From: Streptomyces sp. S465
GTDB lineage: Bacteria; Actinomycetota; Actinomycetes; Streptomycetales; Streptomycetaceae
Reading direction: 5' to 3'
DNA length: 64,000 bases
NCBI RefSeq assembly: GCF_026898115.1
Contig: NZ_CP114036.1
Coordinates: forward strand, 4,148,001-4,212,000
Numbering within the stretch: position 1 is the stretch's first letter; every line of letters begins with the position of its first letter. Below are positions 7,594-16,193 of the stretch, piece by piece. The notes beneath the pieces were generated by a model, which ran no database searches, was not told the origin of the DNA, and saw only the letters and a list, made by a program, of their open reading frames with translations. The position numbers and the translations under genes were made by a program.

Positions 7594-9270
7594 GTGAACG
7601 ACCGTCACCCGTCGGGGGCCTCTCCGACCGTCCCCGCTCCCGACGCCTCGTATCCGTACGAAGAGGCTTACGGTCAGCGGCAGGACACAGCGCACGGCTA
7701 CGTCGGGTACGACGGCTATTCCACCGGCAGCTTCGACCACCTGGCCACGGCCTACGGTGACGGTGACCCGCTCTTCGGCACGCTTCCGGGCGCGTACGAC
7801 GGCGGACAGGGCGCCCTCAGCGGTCAGTACGACGCCTCCCAGTGGGCCGCGGTCGACCAGCACCAGACCGGCTCGTACCAGCAGCACGACACGGGCCACT
7901 ACGACACGGCCTCTTACGGCTCCGGTTACGACACCGGCGCCTACGACACCACCGCGATGTGGGCCGCCTCCGGCTATCACCTGCCGACCGGCATCCCCAC
8001 CCAGCAGGACGCCGAGACCGGCGCCCAGTGGGACATCGGCGCCTGGGACGCGGGCGCCACCGGCCAGACCGAGATGCCGGGCCAGTGGGATCACGGCACG
8101 GGGTACGAGTCCGGGGTACAGACCTCGGGCGTGGACACCGGGCAGACCCAGTTCTGGGACACCTCCCTCTACGGGACCGTGGACGAGGGGCAGTACGACC
8201 ACTCGGAGCTGAACCACCCGGGGCTGAACCACTCGGGGCTCGACCAGCAGGCCCCCGACCACAGCCCGGGACTCGATCACCACCCCGGGCTCGACCAGGC
8301 AGGCTTCGAACAGCCCGGGCACGAGCCCAACGCCTTCGAGCAGACGGCCGTGTTCGAGCAGGCCGTCATCCCCGAGCAGCCCGACGGCTTCGAGCACACC
8401 GCCGTCTTCGACCCGATCCACGAGTCCGACCAACCGTACGACCCGGCCCCCGAGGCGGAACCTGAACCCGAGGCGGCGGCCGTGCGGGAATCTGCCCCCT
8501 CCCCCCGCCGGGAGGCGAGCCGCGGTCGCCGCCGTACCCCCTCCCGCCCCAAGCGCTCCGCGCTCCTCACCGTCGCCGTCCCCTCCGTCTGCGCCCTGGG
8601 CGTCACCGCCGTGGCCGCCGCCTCGGTCAGCGGCATGGGAAGCGACAAGAAAGACGAATCCACCACCCAGGCCGCACCCGACACCGCCGCGGCCCCCGTG
8701 AAGCCCTCCGCCGCCAACAGCAAGCTGGACTCCCAGCTCGCCGAGGTCCGGGAGGGCGCCAACGACTTCCGCGACCGCGCCAGCCGCACCCAGGAGCGCA
8801 TCGACCTCCAGGCGCGCCAGGCCGCCGAGAAGAAGCGCAAGGCCGAGGAGGCGGCGCGGAAGGAAGCGCTGCGCCCGAAGTTCGCGCTGCCCGTCGCCCA
8901 GCACGGCCTCAGCGCCCAGTTCGGCCAGGCCGGTATCAACTGGATGTCGGTGCACACCGGCATCGACTTCCCGGTGAGTTACGGCACGCCCGTGATGGCC
9001 GCCACCGACGGCACCGTCACGACGCAGTGGAACGACGCCTACGGCAACATGGTCGTGCTGACCAGCCCGGACGGTACGGAGACCTGGTACTGCCACCTCA
9101 GCAGCGCCAAGATCCGCTCCGGGACCGTCAAGGCCGGGGACACCATCGCCTACTCCGGGAACTCCGGTAACTCCACCGGCCCGCATCTGCACTTCGAGGT
9201 GCACCCCGGCGGCGGCTCGGCCATCGACCCGCTGCCCTGGCTGCGGAGCCACGGCCTCGACCCGACCTGA
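7594..9270 (+). CDS. M23 family metallopeptidase (peptidoglycan endopeptidase)
   Basis: A 558-residue protein whose C-terminal ~125 residues form an M23/LytM domain: the zinc-ligand pattern HTGIDFPV, then TWYCHLS and HLHFEVHP, all present, so it should be an active endopeptidase. The first ~300 residues are Tyr/Asp/Gly/Gln-rich with degenerate LDH/ELNHPGL/GLDQ repeats (about 205-240). A membrane segment (LLTVAVPSVCALGVTAVAA) near 325-345 and a coiled coil before the catalytic domain suggest a type II membrane protein with an outer catalytic domain. Start chosen as GTG 7594 behind AAGAGAAG; TTG 7588 and GTG 7591 are alternatives. Probably acts in cell-wall remodelling. Confidence 0.87.
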   Translation: MNDRHPSGASPTVPAPDASYPYEEAYGQRQDTAHGYVGYDGYSTGSFDHLATAYGDGDPLFGTLPGAYDGGQGALSGQYDASQWAAVDQHQTGSYQQHDTGHYDTASYGSGYDTGAYDTTAMWAASGYHLPTGIPTQQDAETGAQWDIGAWDAGATGQTEMPGQWDHGTGYESGVQTSGVDTGQTQFWDTSLYGTVDEGQYDHSELNHPGLNHSGLDQQAPDHSPGLDHHPGLDQAGFEQPGHEPNAFEQTAVFEQAVIPEQPDGFEHTAVFDPIHESDQPYDPAPEAEPEPEAAAVRESAPSPRREASRGRRRTPSRPKRSALLTVAVPSVCALGVTAVAAASVSGMGSDKKDESTTQAAPDTAAAPVKPSAANSKLDSQLAEVREGANDFRDRASRTQERIDLQARQAAEKKRKAEEAARKEALRPKFALPVAQHGLSAQFGQAGINWMSVHTGIDFPVSYGTPVMAATDGTVTTQWNDAYGNMVVLTSPDGTETWYCHLSSAKIRSGTVKAGDTIAYSGNSGNSTGPHLHFEVHPGGGSAIDPLPWLRSHGLDPT

Positions 9271-9295
9271 TCCGACCCGGCCGGGTCCGGATCCG
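9268..9295. terminator. Hairpin between convergent M23 and pcrA genes
   Basis: GATCCGACCCGG faces CCGGGTCCGGATC, giving a G+C-rich stem with one bulge and almost no loop. No T-run follows, so terminator function is tentative. Confidence 0.4.
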
Positions 9296-9376
9296 GCCTG
9301 TGGCGGCGGCCCCGGCCCGTGGCTCCCCCGCTGCCCGCAGGCCGTCCCCTACCGGCCGTCCCCCACAGGCCGCTCC

Positions 9377-11851
9377 CTACAGCTTCTCCACCGGTGCGTA
9401 CCGCAGCAGCAGCCGCTTCGGCTTCTCGTCGCCGAAGTCGATCGTCGCCTCCGCGTTGTCCCCGCTGCCCTTCACCGCCACCACCGTGCCGAGCCCGAAC
9501 GAGTCATGGGTGACCCGGTCGCCGATGGCCAGAGCGACCACCGGACGCTCCTTGGCCCGCCGGGTCGCGAACCCGCTGCCCCCGGTGCGCGCACGCGACG
9601 ACGACAGACCGGACGACAGCCCCGACGGCGGCGTCGAGGCGACGCCGCCCATGGACGCCGACGGGGTGGCGGGCCCGGTGCGCCGCCACCGCACATACTG
9701 GTCCGGGATCTCCTCCAGGAAGCGGGACGGCGGGTTGTACGCGGGCTGTCCCCAGGCGCTGCGCATCGTCGACCGGGTCAGGTAGAGCCGCTCGCGGGCC
9801 CGGGTGATCCCCACATAGGCCAGCCGCCGCTCCTCCTCCAGCTCCTTGGTCTGGCCGAGCGCCCGCATATGCGGGAAGACGCCGTCCTCCATGCCGCTGA
9901 GGAAGACGACCGGGAACTCCAGGCCCTTCGCCGTGTGCAGCGTCATCAGCGTGATCACGCCGGAGCCCTCGGTGTCCTCGTCCGGGATCTGGTCGGAGTC
10001 GGCGACGAGCGCGACCTGCTCCAGGAAGTCCGCGAGGCTGCCGGGGTTCTCCTCGCTCCGGTCCTGCTCGAACTCCAGGGCCACGGCCGCGAGCTCCTGG
10101 AGGTTCTCGATCCGGGTCTCGTCCTGCGGATCGGTGGACGCCTGGAGCTCGGCCAGATAGCCGGTGCGCTCCAGCACCGCCTCCAGGACGGTCGCCGGGC
10201 CCGCCCCGGACTCCGCGATGGTGTGCAGCTCCTCCATGAGGGTGTTGAACCGCTTGACGGCGTTGGCCGAGCGGGCCGCCATGCCGTACGCCTCGTCCAC
10301 CCGGCGCAGCGCCTGCGGGAAGGTGATCTTCTCGCGCAGCGCCAGCGCGTCGATCATGGCCTCGGCGCGCTCCCCGATACCGCGCTTGGGCACGTTCAGA
10401 ATCCGGCGCAGCGGGACGGAGTCCTCGGGGTTGGCCAGCACCCGCAGGTACGCGAGGACGTCCCGGACCTCCTTGCGCTCGTAGAAGCGCACGCCGCCGA
10501 CGACCTTGTACGGCAGCCCGACCCGGATGAAGATCTCCTCGAAGACACGGGACTGGGCGTTGGTCCGGTAGAAGACCGCCACGTCCCCGGCCTTGGCGTC
10601 GCCCGCGTCCGTCAGCCGGTCGATCTCGTCGGCGACGAACTGGGCCTCGTCATGCTCGGTGTCGGCCACATAGCCGACGATCTCGGCTCCGGCGCCGGCC
10701 TGTGTCCACAGGTTCTTCGGGCGGCGGTTCTCATTGCGCTCGATGACCGCGTTGGCCGCGCTCAGGATGGTCTGGGTCGAGCGGTAGTTCTGCTCGAGGA
10801 GGATCGTCCGCGCGGTGGGGTAGTCCTCCTCGAACTGGAGGATGTTACGGATCGTGGCGCCCCGGAAGGCGTAGATCGACTGATCGGCGTCGCCCACCAC
10901 GCACAGCTCGGCGGCGGTCGTCTCCTCGGTGTCCGTGCCCACCAGCTCGCGCACGAGGGTGTACTGGGCGTGGTTGGTGTCCTGGTACTCGTCCACCAGG
11001 ACGTGCCGGAAGCGGCGGCGGTAGTGCTCGGCGACGTCCGGGAACGCCTGGAGCAGATTGACCGTGGTCATGATGATGTCGTCGAAGTCCAGCGCATTGG
11101 CCTCGCGCAGCCTCGACTGGTACATCGCGTACGCCTCGGCGAGGGTCTTCTCAAAACCGTCCGCCGCCTGCCCGGCGAAGGTCTCCTCGTCGATCAGCTC
11201 GTTCTTCAGGTTGGAGATCTTGGCGCTGAAGGACTTCGGCGGGAACCGCTTGGGGTCGAGGTCCAGATCCCGGCAGACCAGCGACATCAGCCGCTTGGAG
11301 TCGGCGGCGTCATAGATCGAGAACGACGAGGTGAAGCCGAGCTTCTTGGACTCCCGGCGCAGGATGCGGACGCAGGCGCTGTGGAAGGTGGACACCCACA
11401 TGGCGTTGGCCCGCGGGCCGACGAGCTCCTCGACGCGCTCCTTCATCTCGCCCGCCGCCTTGTTGGTGAAGGTGATGGCGAGGATCTGGCCGGGGTGCAC
11501 CCCGCGGGCACCGAGCAGATACGCGATGCGGTGGGTGAGCACCCGGGTCTTGCCGGAGCCGGCGCCCGCGACGATCAGCAGCGGAGCGCCGGTGTGCTCC
11601 ACGGCGGCCTTCTGCTGCTCGTTCATCCCCTCGAGCAGGGCGGACGGGTCCACGGCGGGCCGCGGCGCGCCGTCCCGGTAGTGGGCCTCCCTGGGCACGG
11701 GCGCGTCGAAGGCGCCGCTGAAGAGGTGATGCGGCACGTCCTCAGCACCACCGTGGGCAGGGTGCGCCGAATCCTCGGGCGGCGGTGGCTCCTCCTCATG
11801 CGAGGGGGGCCCGAGGTCCGCCAGGAAGCTGTCGTCAAAGAGGCTGCTCAT
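9377..11851 (-). CDS. pcrA: ATP-dependent DNA helicase PcrA/UvrD
   Basis: An 824-residue superfamily 1A helicase. Walker A GAGSGKT at about 96-102, TFTNKAAGEMKER (motif Ia), DEYQDTN (motif II), QNYRS (motif IV), and TLHTAKGLEFPVVF plus VGITRARE (motifs V/VI) are all intact and in order. It unwinds DNA 3' to 5' in mismatch/excision repair and in removing RecA from DNA. An acidic 70-residue N-terminal extension precedes the helicase core. GGGGAG lies just upstream of ATG 11851. A damage-type promoter sits directly upstream, consistent with induction by DNA damage. Confidence 0.96.
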   Translation of the reverse strand: MSSLFDDSFLADLGPPSHEEEPPPPEDSAHPAHGGAEDVPHHLFSGAFDAPVPREAHYRDGAPRPAVDPSALLEGMNEQQKAAVEHTGAPLLIVAGAGSGKTRVLTHRIAYLLGARGVHPGQILAITFTNKAAGEMKERVEELVGPRANAMWVSTFHSACVRILRRESKKLGFTSSFSIYDAADSKRLMSLVCRDLDLDPKRFPPKSFSAKISNLKNELIDEETFAGQAADGFEKTLAEAYAMYQSRLREANALDFDDIIMTTVNLLQAFPDVAEHYRRRFRHVLVDEYQDTNHAQYTLVRELVGTDTEETTAAELCVVGDADQSIYAFRGATIRNILQFEEDYPTARTILLEQNYRSTQTILSAANAVIERNENRRPKNLWTQAGAGAEIVGYVADTEHDEAQFVADEIDRLTDAGDAKAGDVAVFYRTNAQSRVFEEIFIRVGLPYKVVGGVRFYERKEVRDVLAYLRVLANPEDSVPLRRILNVPKRGIGERAEAMIDALALREKITFPQALRRVDEAYGMAARSANAVKRFNTLMEELHTIAESGAGPATVLEAVLERTGYLAELQASTDPQDETRIENLQELAAVALEFEQDRSEENPGSLADFLEQVALVADSDQIPDEDTEGSGVITLMTLHTAKGLEFPVVFLSGMEDGVFPHMRALGQTKELEEERRLAYVGITRARERLYLTRSTMRSAWGQPAYNPPSRFLEEIPDQYVRWRRTGPATPSASMGGVASTPPSGLSSGLSSSRARTGGSGFATRRAKERPVVALAIGDRVTHDSFGLGTVVAVKGSGDNAEATIDFGDEKPKRLLLRYAPVEKL

Positions 11852-11860
11852 CGCTCCCCG

Positions 11861-11883
11861 AGTCTAGGCCGCCCCACTGACAC
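11861..11883 (-). promoter_or_regulatory. PafBC/RecA-NDp-like promoter of pcrA
   Basis: On the minus strand GTGTCAGTG (11883-11875), eight bases, then TAGACT (11866-11861). It matches TTGTCRGTG-N8-TAnnnT apart from the first, weakly conserved base. The ATG is 9 bases past the -10, with GGGGAG in between. Confidence 0.65.
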
Positions 11884-11900
11884 CCGACGTCCGAACATCA

Positions 11901-11913
11901 CGAAACGGTTTCG
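11901..11913. promoter_or_regulatory. 13-bp palindrome CGAAACGGTTTCG
   Basis: Perfect arms CGAAAC and GTTTCG around a central G, in the divergent spacer between pcrA and the NlpC/P60 gene. The form suggests a repressor site, for instance of LacI type, but the protein is unknown. Confidence 0.35.
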
Positions 11914-12030
11914 GGCAAAACGAACACCAGTCTTCACAGAAGCCCCACGCATTGGCTACCGTCCTGCGTCAGGCGGCCCGGACGATCCGTCGGCGAACCG
12001 CGTCGGCACGGGCGGCCTCCGCCGAGTCCG

Positions 12031-12180
12031 GCACCGCCGCGAGGCGGCCCGGAGCCGGGGACCCAGAACGCACGACCGGGGTGAATCGGCCGAGCGGTGC
12101 GGCACGCAGGTGCCGCGCGCGAGGCCGTAGGGCAACCTTCCGAACCGCCCGAACCCGACAGCTAACCCGGTAGGCGGTCC
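12031..12180 (+). ncRNA. ydaO/yuaA-type c-di-AMP riboswitch
   Basis: The conserved blocks of the ydaO class appear in order: GAGCCGGGGACCCAG near 12052-12066, GGGGTGAATC at 12078-12087, TAGGGCAACCTTCCGAACC at 12128-12146, and GAACCCGACAGCTAACC at 12151-12167. A closing helix is formed by ACCGCC (12033-12038) and GGCGGT (12173-12178). It lies directly upstream of an NlpC/P60 hydrolase gene, the usual target in actinobacteria. This class binds cyclic di-AMP and switches expression off. The aptamer ends only 4 bases before the Shine-Dalgarno sequence. Confidence 0.93.
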
Positions 12181-12199
12181 ACGGAAGGAGTCGCCTCCC

Positions 12200-13363
12200 T
12201 TGGCGTCGCACCGCAAACCGCGGACCCGCATACCCGCCCCGCGCACCGGTCACGGCCGCCGTACGGCCGTCGGGTTCACCACGGCCGCCCTCGCCTCCGT
12301 CACCCTCCTGTCCCAGTCGGCCAACGCCGCGCCCGGTGATCCCCGGCCGGCCTCCCAGTCGATCGAGAAGGTCAAGGAGAAGGTCGACACCCTCTACCAC
12401 CAGGCGGAGACCGCCACCCAGCGCTACAACGCCGCGAAGGAGCGCACCGACCAGCAGCGGGCCAAGGTCGACAAGCTGCTGGACTCCGTCGCCCAGCGCA
12501 CCGAGAAGCTCAACGAGGCGCGACGCACACTGGGCACCTACGCCGCCGCCCAGTACCGCGACGGCGGATTGGCCCGCTCCGCCGCGACCCTGCTGTTCTC
12601 CGACGATCCGCAGGACGTCTTCGACCAGTCGCATCTGCTGGACCGGCTGACCGGTCGACAGAAGCAGGCCGTCGACAACTTCCGGACACAGCGGACGAAG
12701 GCCGCCGAGGAGCGCCGTAAGGCCGGCGCGAGCCTCGCCACGCTGACCGCGGCGCAGAAGCAGCTGAAGACCCAGAAGAAGACCGTCCAGGACAAACTGA
12801 CCGAGGCCCGGCGGCTGCTGGCGAATCTGACCGCCAAGGAGAAAGCACGGCTGGCGGCGATCGAGAAGAAGCAGGCGGAAGAGGCCCGCCGTAAGGCCGC
12901 CGCGCTGGCCGAGAAGCAGCGGCAGGAGGCCGCCGCCCGGAAAAAGCAGCAGGAGCAGCAGGGACAGCAGGACGGGAGCGGCGGCTCGACGACCCCCTCG
13001 GCCCCCGCCAACAGCTCCAAGGCGGCCCAGGCCATCGCCTTCGCGAAGGCGCAGCTCGGCAAGCCGTACGTGTGGGGCGCCACCGGTCCCAGCTCCTTCG
13101 ACTGCTCAGGGCTGACGCAGGCGGCCTGGAAGTCCGCCGGGATCTCGCTGCCGCGCACCACCTGGGACCAGGTGAAGATCGGTACGCGCGTCTCGACGTC
13201 CGAGCTCCAGCCGGGCGATCTCGTCTTCTTCTACGACGACATCAGCCATGTCGGCCTCTACATCGGCGACGGGATGATGATCCACGCGCCGAAGCCGGGC
13301 GATGTGGTGAAGAAGGCCCCGATCACGGAGATGCCGATTTACGGGAGCGTACGGCCCGCGTAG
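12200..13363 (+). CDS. Secreted NlpC/P60 peptidoglycan hydrolase under a c-di-AMP riboswitch
   Basis: A 387-residue protein: Arg-rich N-terminus and signal peptide ending about ANAA at residues 35-37, a long coiled coil (about 45-260, with a KK/EEARRKAAALAEKQRQE stretch), a Ser/Pro linker, and a C-terminal NlpC/P60 domain. Catalytic residues are visible: Cys in FDCSGL, His in SHVGLYIG, and a third polar His in MIHAP. It should cut gamma-D-Glu-diaminopimelate bonds in peptidoglycan. The start is TTG at 12200 with GGAAGGAG at 12183-12190. Layout resembles RipA-like and Streptomyces resuscitation-related hydrolases. Confidence 0.93.
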   Translation: MASHRKPRTRIPAPRTGHGRRTAVGFTTAALASVTLLSQSANAAPGDPRPASQSIEKVKEKVDTLYHQAETATQRYNAAKERTDQQRAKVDKLLDSVAQRTEKLNEARRTLGTYAAAQYRDGGLARSAATLLFSDDPQDVFDQSHLLDRLTGRQKQAVDNFRTQRTKAAEERRKAGASLATLTAAQKQLKTQKKTVQDKLTEARRLLANLTAKEKARLAAIEKKQAEEARRKAAALAEKQRQEAAARKKQQEQQGQQDGSGGSTTPSAPANSSKAAQAIAFAKAQLGKPYVWGATGPSSFDCSGLTQAAWKSAGISLPRTTWDQVKIGTRVSTSELQPGDLVFFYDDISHVGLYIGDGMMIHAPKPGDVVKKAPITEMPIYGSVRPA

Positions 13364-13430
13364 ACCAGGCTCTCGTGAGTCAAGGTCTTGTGTGAGCCAG
13401 GCTTTCGCGGGTCAGGCCCTCAGAGACCGC

Positions 13431-13469
13431 GGTGCCGCTGCCCGGGGCCGGGTCCCGGGCAGCGGCACC
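13431..13469. terminator. Bidirectional terminator between convergent genes
   Basis: A perfect 16-bp stem (13431-13446 with 13454-13469) around a 7-base loop sits between the convergent NlpC/P60 and L,D-transpeptidase genes. No T-run, as is usual in Streptomyces. Confidence 0.75.
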
Positions 13470-13478
13470 GGCATCGCC

Positions 13479-14225
13479 TCAGGTGCCGGGCTTGCGCCCG
13501 TAGACGTACACATCGTCGCCGTTCTTCAGCAGGCTCCAGTACTTCTTGGCGTCGGCCGCGCGCATGTTGACGCAGCCGTGGGAGCCGGGCGGGGACCATA
13601 CGCTGCCGGCGATGGAGTGGAACGCCTGACCGCCGTCGAAGAACTGGCTGTAGGGCATGGCGACCTTGTAGAGCGTCGACCAGTGGTTCTTGTTCCGCCA
13701 GTAGACCCTGGTCAGCCCGGTGCGGGTCTCGAAGCCGTTCCGCCCGGTCCGCACCGGAACCGGTCCGTAGACCAGCCGGGAGCCGTCCTGGATCCAGCTC
13801 AGCTGCCGGGTGAGGTCGACACAGGCGATGCGGCCCTTGTTGGTCGGGCACTTCTTCGCCGCGTTCGGTTTGTGTCCGGCCGCCTTCTGGGCGTTGATCA
13901 GCTTCATCACACCCGAGGTGATCGGGCCGGCGTAGCCAATCGTCGGGCTGATGCCGTGGTTGATCTGGAACTTCTGGATCGCGCGGCAGTCCGCCCGCGA
14001 CTGCCGCCCGTCGACGGGGCGGCCCAGGAACTTCTCGGCCTGCTTCTGATACGGACCCGCGGTGCTGGTGCAGTACGACGCGGCGGCCTGCGCCGGACCG
14101 GCCACGGCGACCGCGAGCGGCACCGTCATCCCCGCCAGCCCCAGCACGATGCCCACACGCCGGCTACGACGACCTCCGAGACTCTTGAGGCCTCCGAGAC
14201 CTCCGACTGACCCCCATACCCCCAT
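13479..14225 (-). CDS. L,D-transpeptidase with N-terminal peptidoglycan-binding domain
   Basis: A 248-residue secreted protein. A signal peptide ends near AQAAA (residues 45-49). A peptidoglycan-binding-like domain (QKFQINHGISPTIGYAGPIT) is followed by a YkuD catalytic domain with HSIAG and SHGCVNM, which holds the catalytic His and Cys. Such enzymes make 3-3 cross-links in peptidoglycan. ATG at 14225 is chosen over GTG 14231 because AGGAG lies 5 bases upstream of the former. Separate transcription unit, convergent with the NlpC/P60 gene. Confidence 0.9.
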   Translation of the reverse strand: MGVWGSVGGLGGLKSLGGRRSRRVGIVLGLAGMTVPLAVAVAGPAQAAASYCTSTAGPYQKQAEKFLGRPVDGRQSRADCRAIQKFQINHGISPTIGYAGPITSGVMKLINAQKAAGHKPNAAKKCPTNKGRIACVDLTRQLSWIQDGSRLVYGPVPVRTGRNGFETRTGLTRVYWRNKNHWSTLYKVAMPYSQFFDGGQAFHSIAGSVWSPPGSHGCVNMRAADAKKYWSLLKNGDDVYVYGRKPGT

Positions 14226-14323
14226 GGCCACTCCTCTCGACTGCCAAGCTCTTTACTACGACAGCTCGCGAGTGCAAATGGTTGCACCGAGGTTGCGCCC
14301 TACTCCCCCCGTACACCAGTTCG

Positions 14324-14677
14324 TCAGGTCCACAGAACGGCGATGAAGATGTTTGCCGTCGTCAAGGCACCCACCGCGCCGAAGGCGGCCGACTCGACCT
14401 TCTCCTCGTCGCGCTTCACGTACACCAGACCGAGGATCACGATCAGCAGCGCCAGCTTCAGGCCGATCTTGACGGTGTTGACGCTGTTGTCGTCGGCCTG
14501 ATTGAGCCCGACCAGCGCCACGCCGGTCACCAGCATGGTCAGCGCGCCGTGCAGCATCCCCGGGGTCATCCGGGCCTCGCCCGCGCTCATCGCCTTCATC
14601 TGCGAGAGGAAGCCACCGAGCAGCGCGCCGATGCCGACGATGTGCAGACCGACGAACAGATGAATGAGTACGTCCAT
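14324..14677 (-). CDS. Small integral membrane protein
   Basis: A 117-residue protein with four hydrophobic helices (starting VLIHLFVGLHIVGIGALLGGFL) and a short charged loop YVKRDEEKVES. I do not recognise a named family beyond conserved actinobacterial membrane protein. ATG 14677 places the first helix at the N-terminus; an upstream start at 14707 is possible. It sits between the L,D-transpeptidase and the second NlpC/P60 gene. Confidence 0.75.
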   Translation of the reverse strand: MDVLIHLFVGLHIVGIGALLGGFLSQMKAMSAGEARMTPGMLHGALTMLVTGVALVGLNQADDNSVNTVKIGLKLALLIVILGLVYVKRDEEKVESAAFGAVGALTTANIFIAVLWT

Positions 14678-15009
14678 AGCTCGGGAGACTAACCGCGCGC
14701 ATAACACCGGCCGGCACCTGGGTGGGCCCCTATGGGCGCTTCGGTCAGGGTCGCTCGAGACTCTCGGCCACCCCGCTCACCCTGCGATCAGTCGCCGTCA
14801 CAAGAGCGACGAAAACCGTCCACTCCCGTTCATTCACCCGCATGGCCCCCACTTTCCGGCCTAGCTTCCCCTCCAGGTGGCAGTCCGCTTCCCGTCAACC
14901 GAGGGTCCCCGCCTTCGTGGCGGGCTGCCACCCGCCCGTCCGTTCCCCACGAAGGTCCAGGACCCGAAACGTCCTGGAATGCCCAAGAGAGACCAGGTGA
15001 ACCGCCGCA
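14678..15009. other. Intergenic region upstream of the second NlpC/P60 gene
   Basis: About 330 bases; no gene and no ydaO-type conserved block, unlike the first NlpC/P60 gene. An AT-richer stretch near 14805-14840 may hold promoters; no clear -35/-10 pair is seen. A hairpin CCGCCTTCGTGGCGGG occurs near 14910. Confidence 0.5.
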
Positions 15010-16044
15010 GTGGCGTCGCACAGGAAGCCCAAGCAGCGCTCGCTCACCAGCAGCACCGCCCGCGCGGCCGCGCTCCTCGCCCTCACGGGCACCGCGTCCG
15101 CCACCCTCCTCGACGGCATCGGGCACGCCGAGCACCACCTCACCCCCGCTCAGGTGAGGGCGAAGGTCGATGAGTACCGACGGGAGGCCGAGGAGGCCAC
15201 CGAGAAGTACAACGGCGCGAAGGACAAGGCCCACAAGGCCCGGCGGGCGCTGGACGCGCTGCGCGACCAGGCCGCCCGCCGCACCACCCGGCTCAACGCC
15301 GCGCGCAACGCCCTCGGCGCCTTCGCCGCCGCCCAGTACCGCTCCGGGACCATCGCCCCGGCCCTCCAGCTCGCCCTGTCCTCCTCCCCCGACCAGTACC
15401 TCCAGCGCGCCTCGCTCGTGGAGCGCGCGGGGAACCGCCAGACCGCCCTGATCGCCGCCGTCGGCCGTCAGGAGCGGAAATTACGCCAGGTCCGCGGCGA
15501 GGCGGCCGACCGCCTCGCCGCTCTGCGCCTCTCCCAGACGGCGGCCGCCCGCCACAAGCGGACCGTCCAGGAGAAGCTCGCCGCCGCCGACCGCCTCCTC
15601 GACCGGCTGACCGACGAGCAGCGGCGGCGTCTGTCGGCGGCCCAGGAGGCCCGGGACGGCGGCAAGGCCGGGGCCGGCTCGCCCATTCCCGCCACGGGCC
15701 GCGCCGCCCTCGCCGTCTCCTACGCGTACGCGGCCCTCGGCAAGCCGTACGTCTGGGGCGCCACCGGCCCCCATGGCTATGACTGCTCGGGGCTCACGCA
15801 GGCCGCCTGGCGCGCCGCCGGTGTCTCCCTGCCCCGCACCACCTACACCCAGATCAGCGCCGGGCGGCGGGTCCAGCGTGACCAACTGGCCCCCGGTGAC
15901 CTGGTCTTCTTCTACTCCGGCATCAGCCATGTCGGCATCTACATCGGCGGCGGCCGCATGATCCACGCCCCACACCCCGGAGCCCCCGTGCGGATGGCCT
16001 CCGTGTCCGACATGCCTTTCGCCGGAGCGGCCCGCCCGGCGTAA
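15010..16044 (+). CDS. Secreted NlpC/P60 hydrolase containing a TTA codon
   Basis: A 344-residue paralogue of the hydrolase at 12.2 kb: same MASHRKP start, signal peptide, coiled-coil region and C-terminal NlpC/P60 domain with YDCSGL, SHVGIYIG and MIHAP intact. Codon 158 (15481-15483) is TTA, which in Streptomyces needs the bldA leucyl-tRNA, so production is probably tied to development. GTG 15010 gives the shared N-terminus; the ribosome binding site is weak. No riboswitch precedes it, so the two paralogues seem to answer different signals. Confidence 0.92.
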   Translation: MASHRKPKQRSLTSSTARAAALLALTGTASATLLDGIGHAEHHLTPAQVRAKVDEYRREAEEATEKYNGAKDKAHKARRALDALRDQAARRTTRLNAARNALGAFAAAQYRSGTIAPALQLALSSSPDQYLQRASLVERAGNRQTALIAAVGRQERKLRQVRGEAADRLAALRLSQTAAARHKRTVQEKLAAADRLLDRLTDEQRRRLSAAQEARDGGKAGAGSPIPATGRAALAVSYAYAALGKPYVWGATGPHGYDCSGLTQAAWRAAGVSLPRTTYTQISAGRRVQRDQLAPGDLVFFYSGISHVGIYIGGGRMIHAPHPGAPVRMASVSDMPFAGAARPA

Positions 16045-16110
16045 CCCGCCCCGCTCGGGGAGGCGGTGCTCGCCATGACAGGGGACTCGGCGGACGTGAG
16101 TCGATCGCGG

Positions 16111-16185
16111 CGATCTGTCGGCGGCCGCGGCGGGTGACGGCGATCTGTCGGCGGGCTGCGGCGGCTGACGCTGAACTGTCGGCGG
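16111..16185. repeat. Three ~30-bp imperfect repeats (GATCTGTCGGCGG)
   Basis: CGATCTGTCGGCGG at 16111 and 16141, and GAACTGTCGGCGG at 16173. The spacing is 30 and about 31 bp. Confidence 0.7.
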
Positions 16186-16193
16186 GGCGTCGG

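Noticed and set aside
14678..15009. Second c-di-AMP riboswitch upstream of the NlpC/P60 gene at 15010
   Set aside because: None of the conserved ydaO blocks (GGGGTGAATC, GACAGCTAACC) is present.
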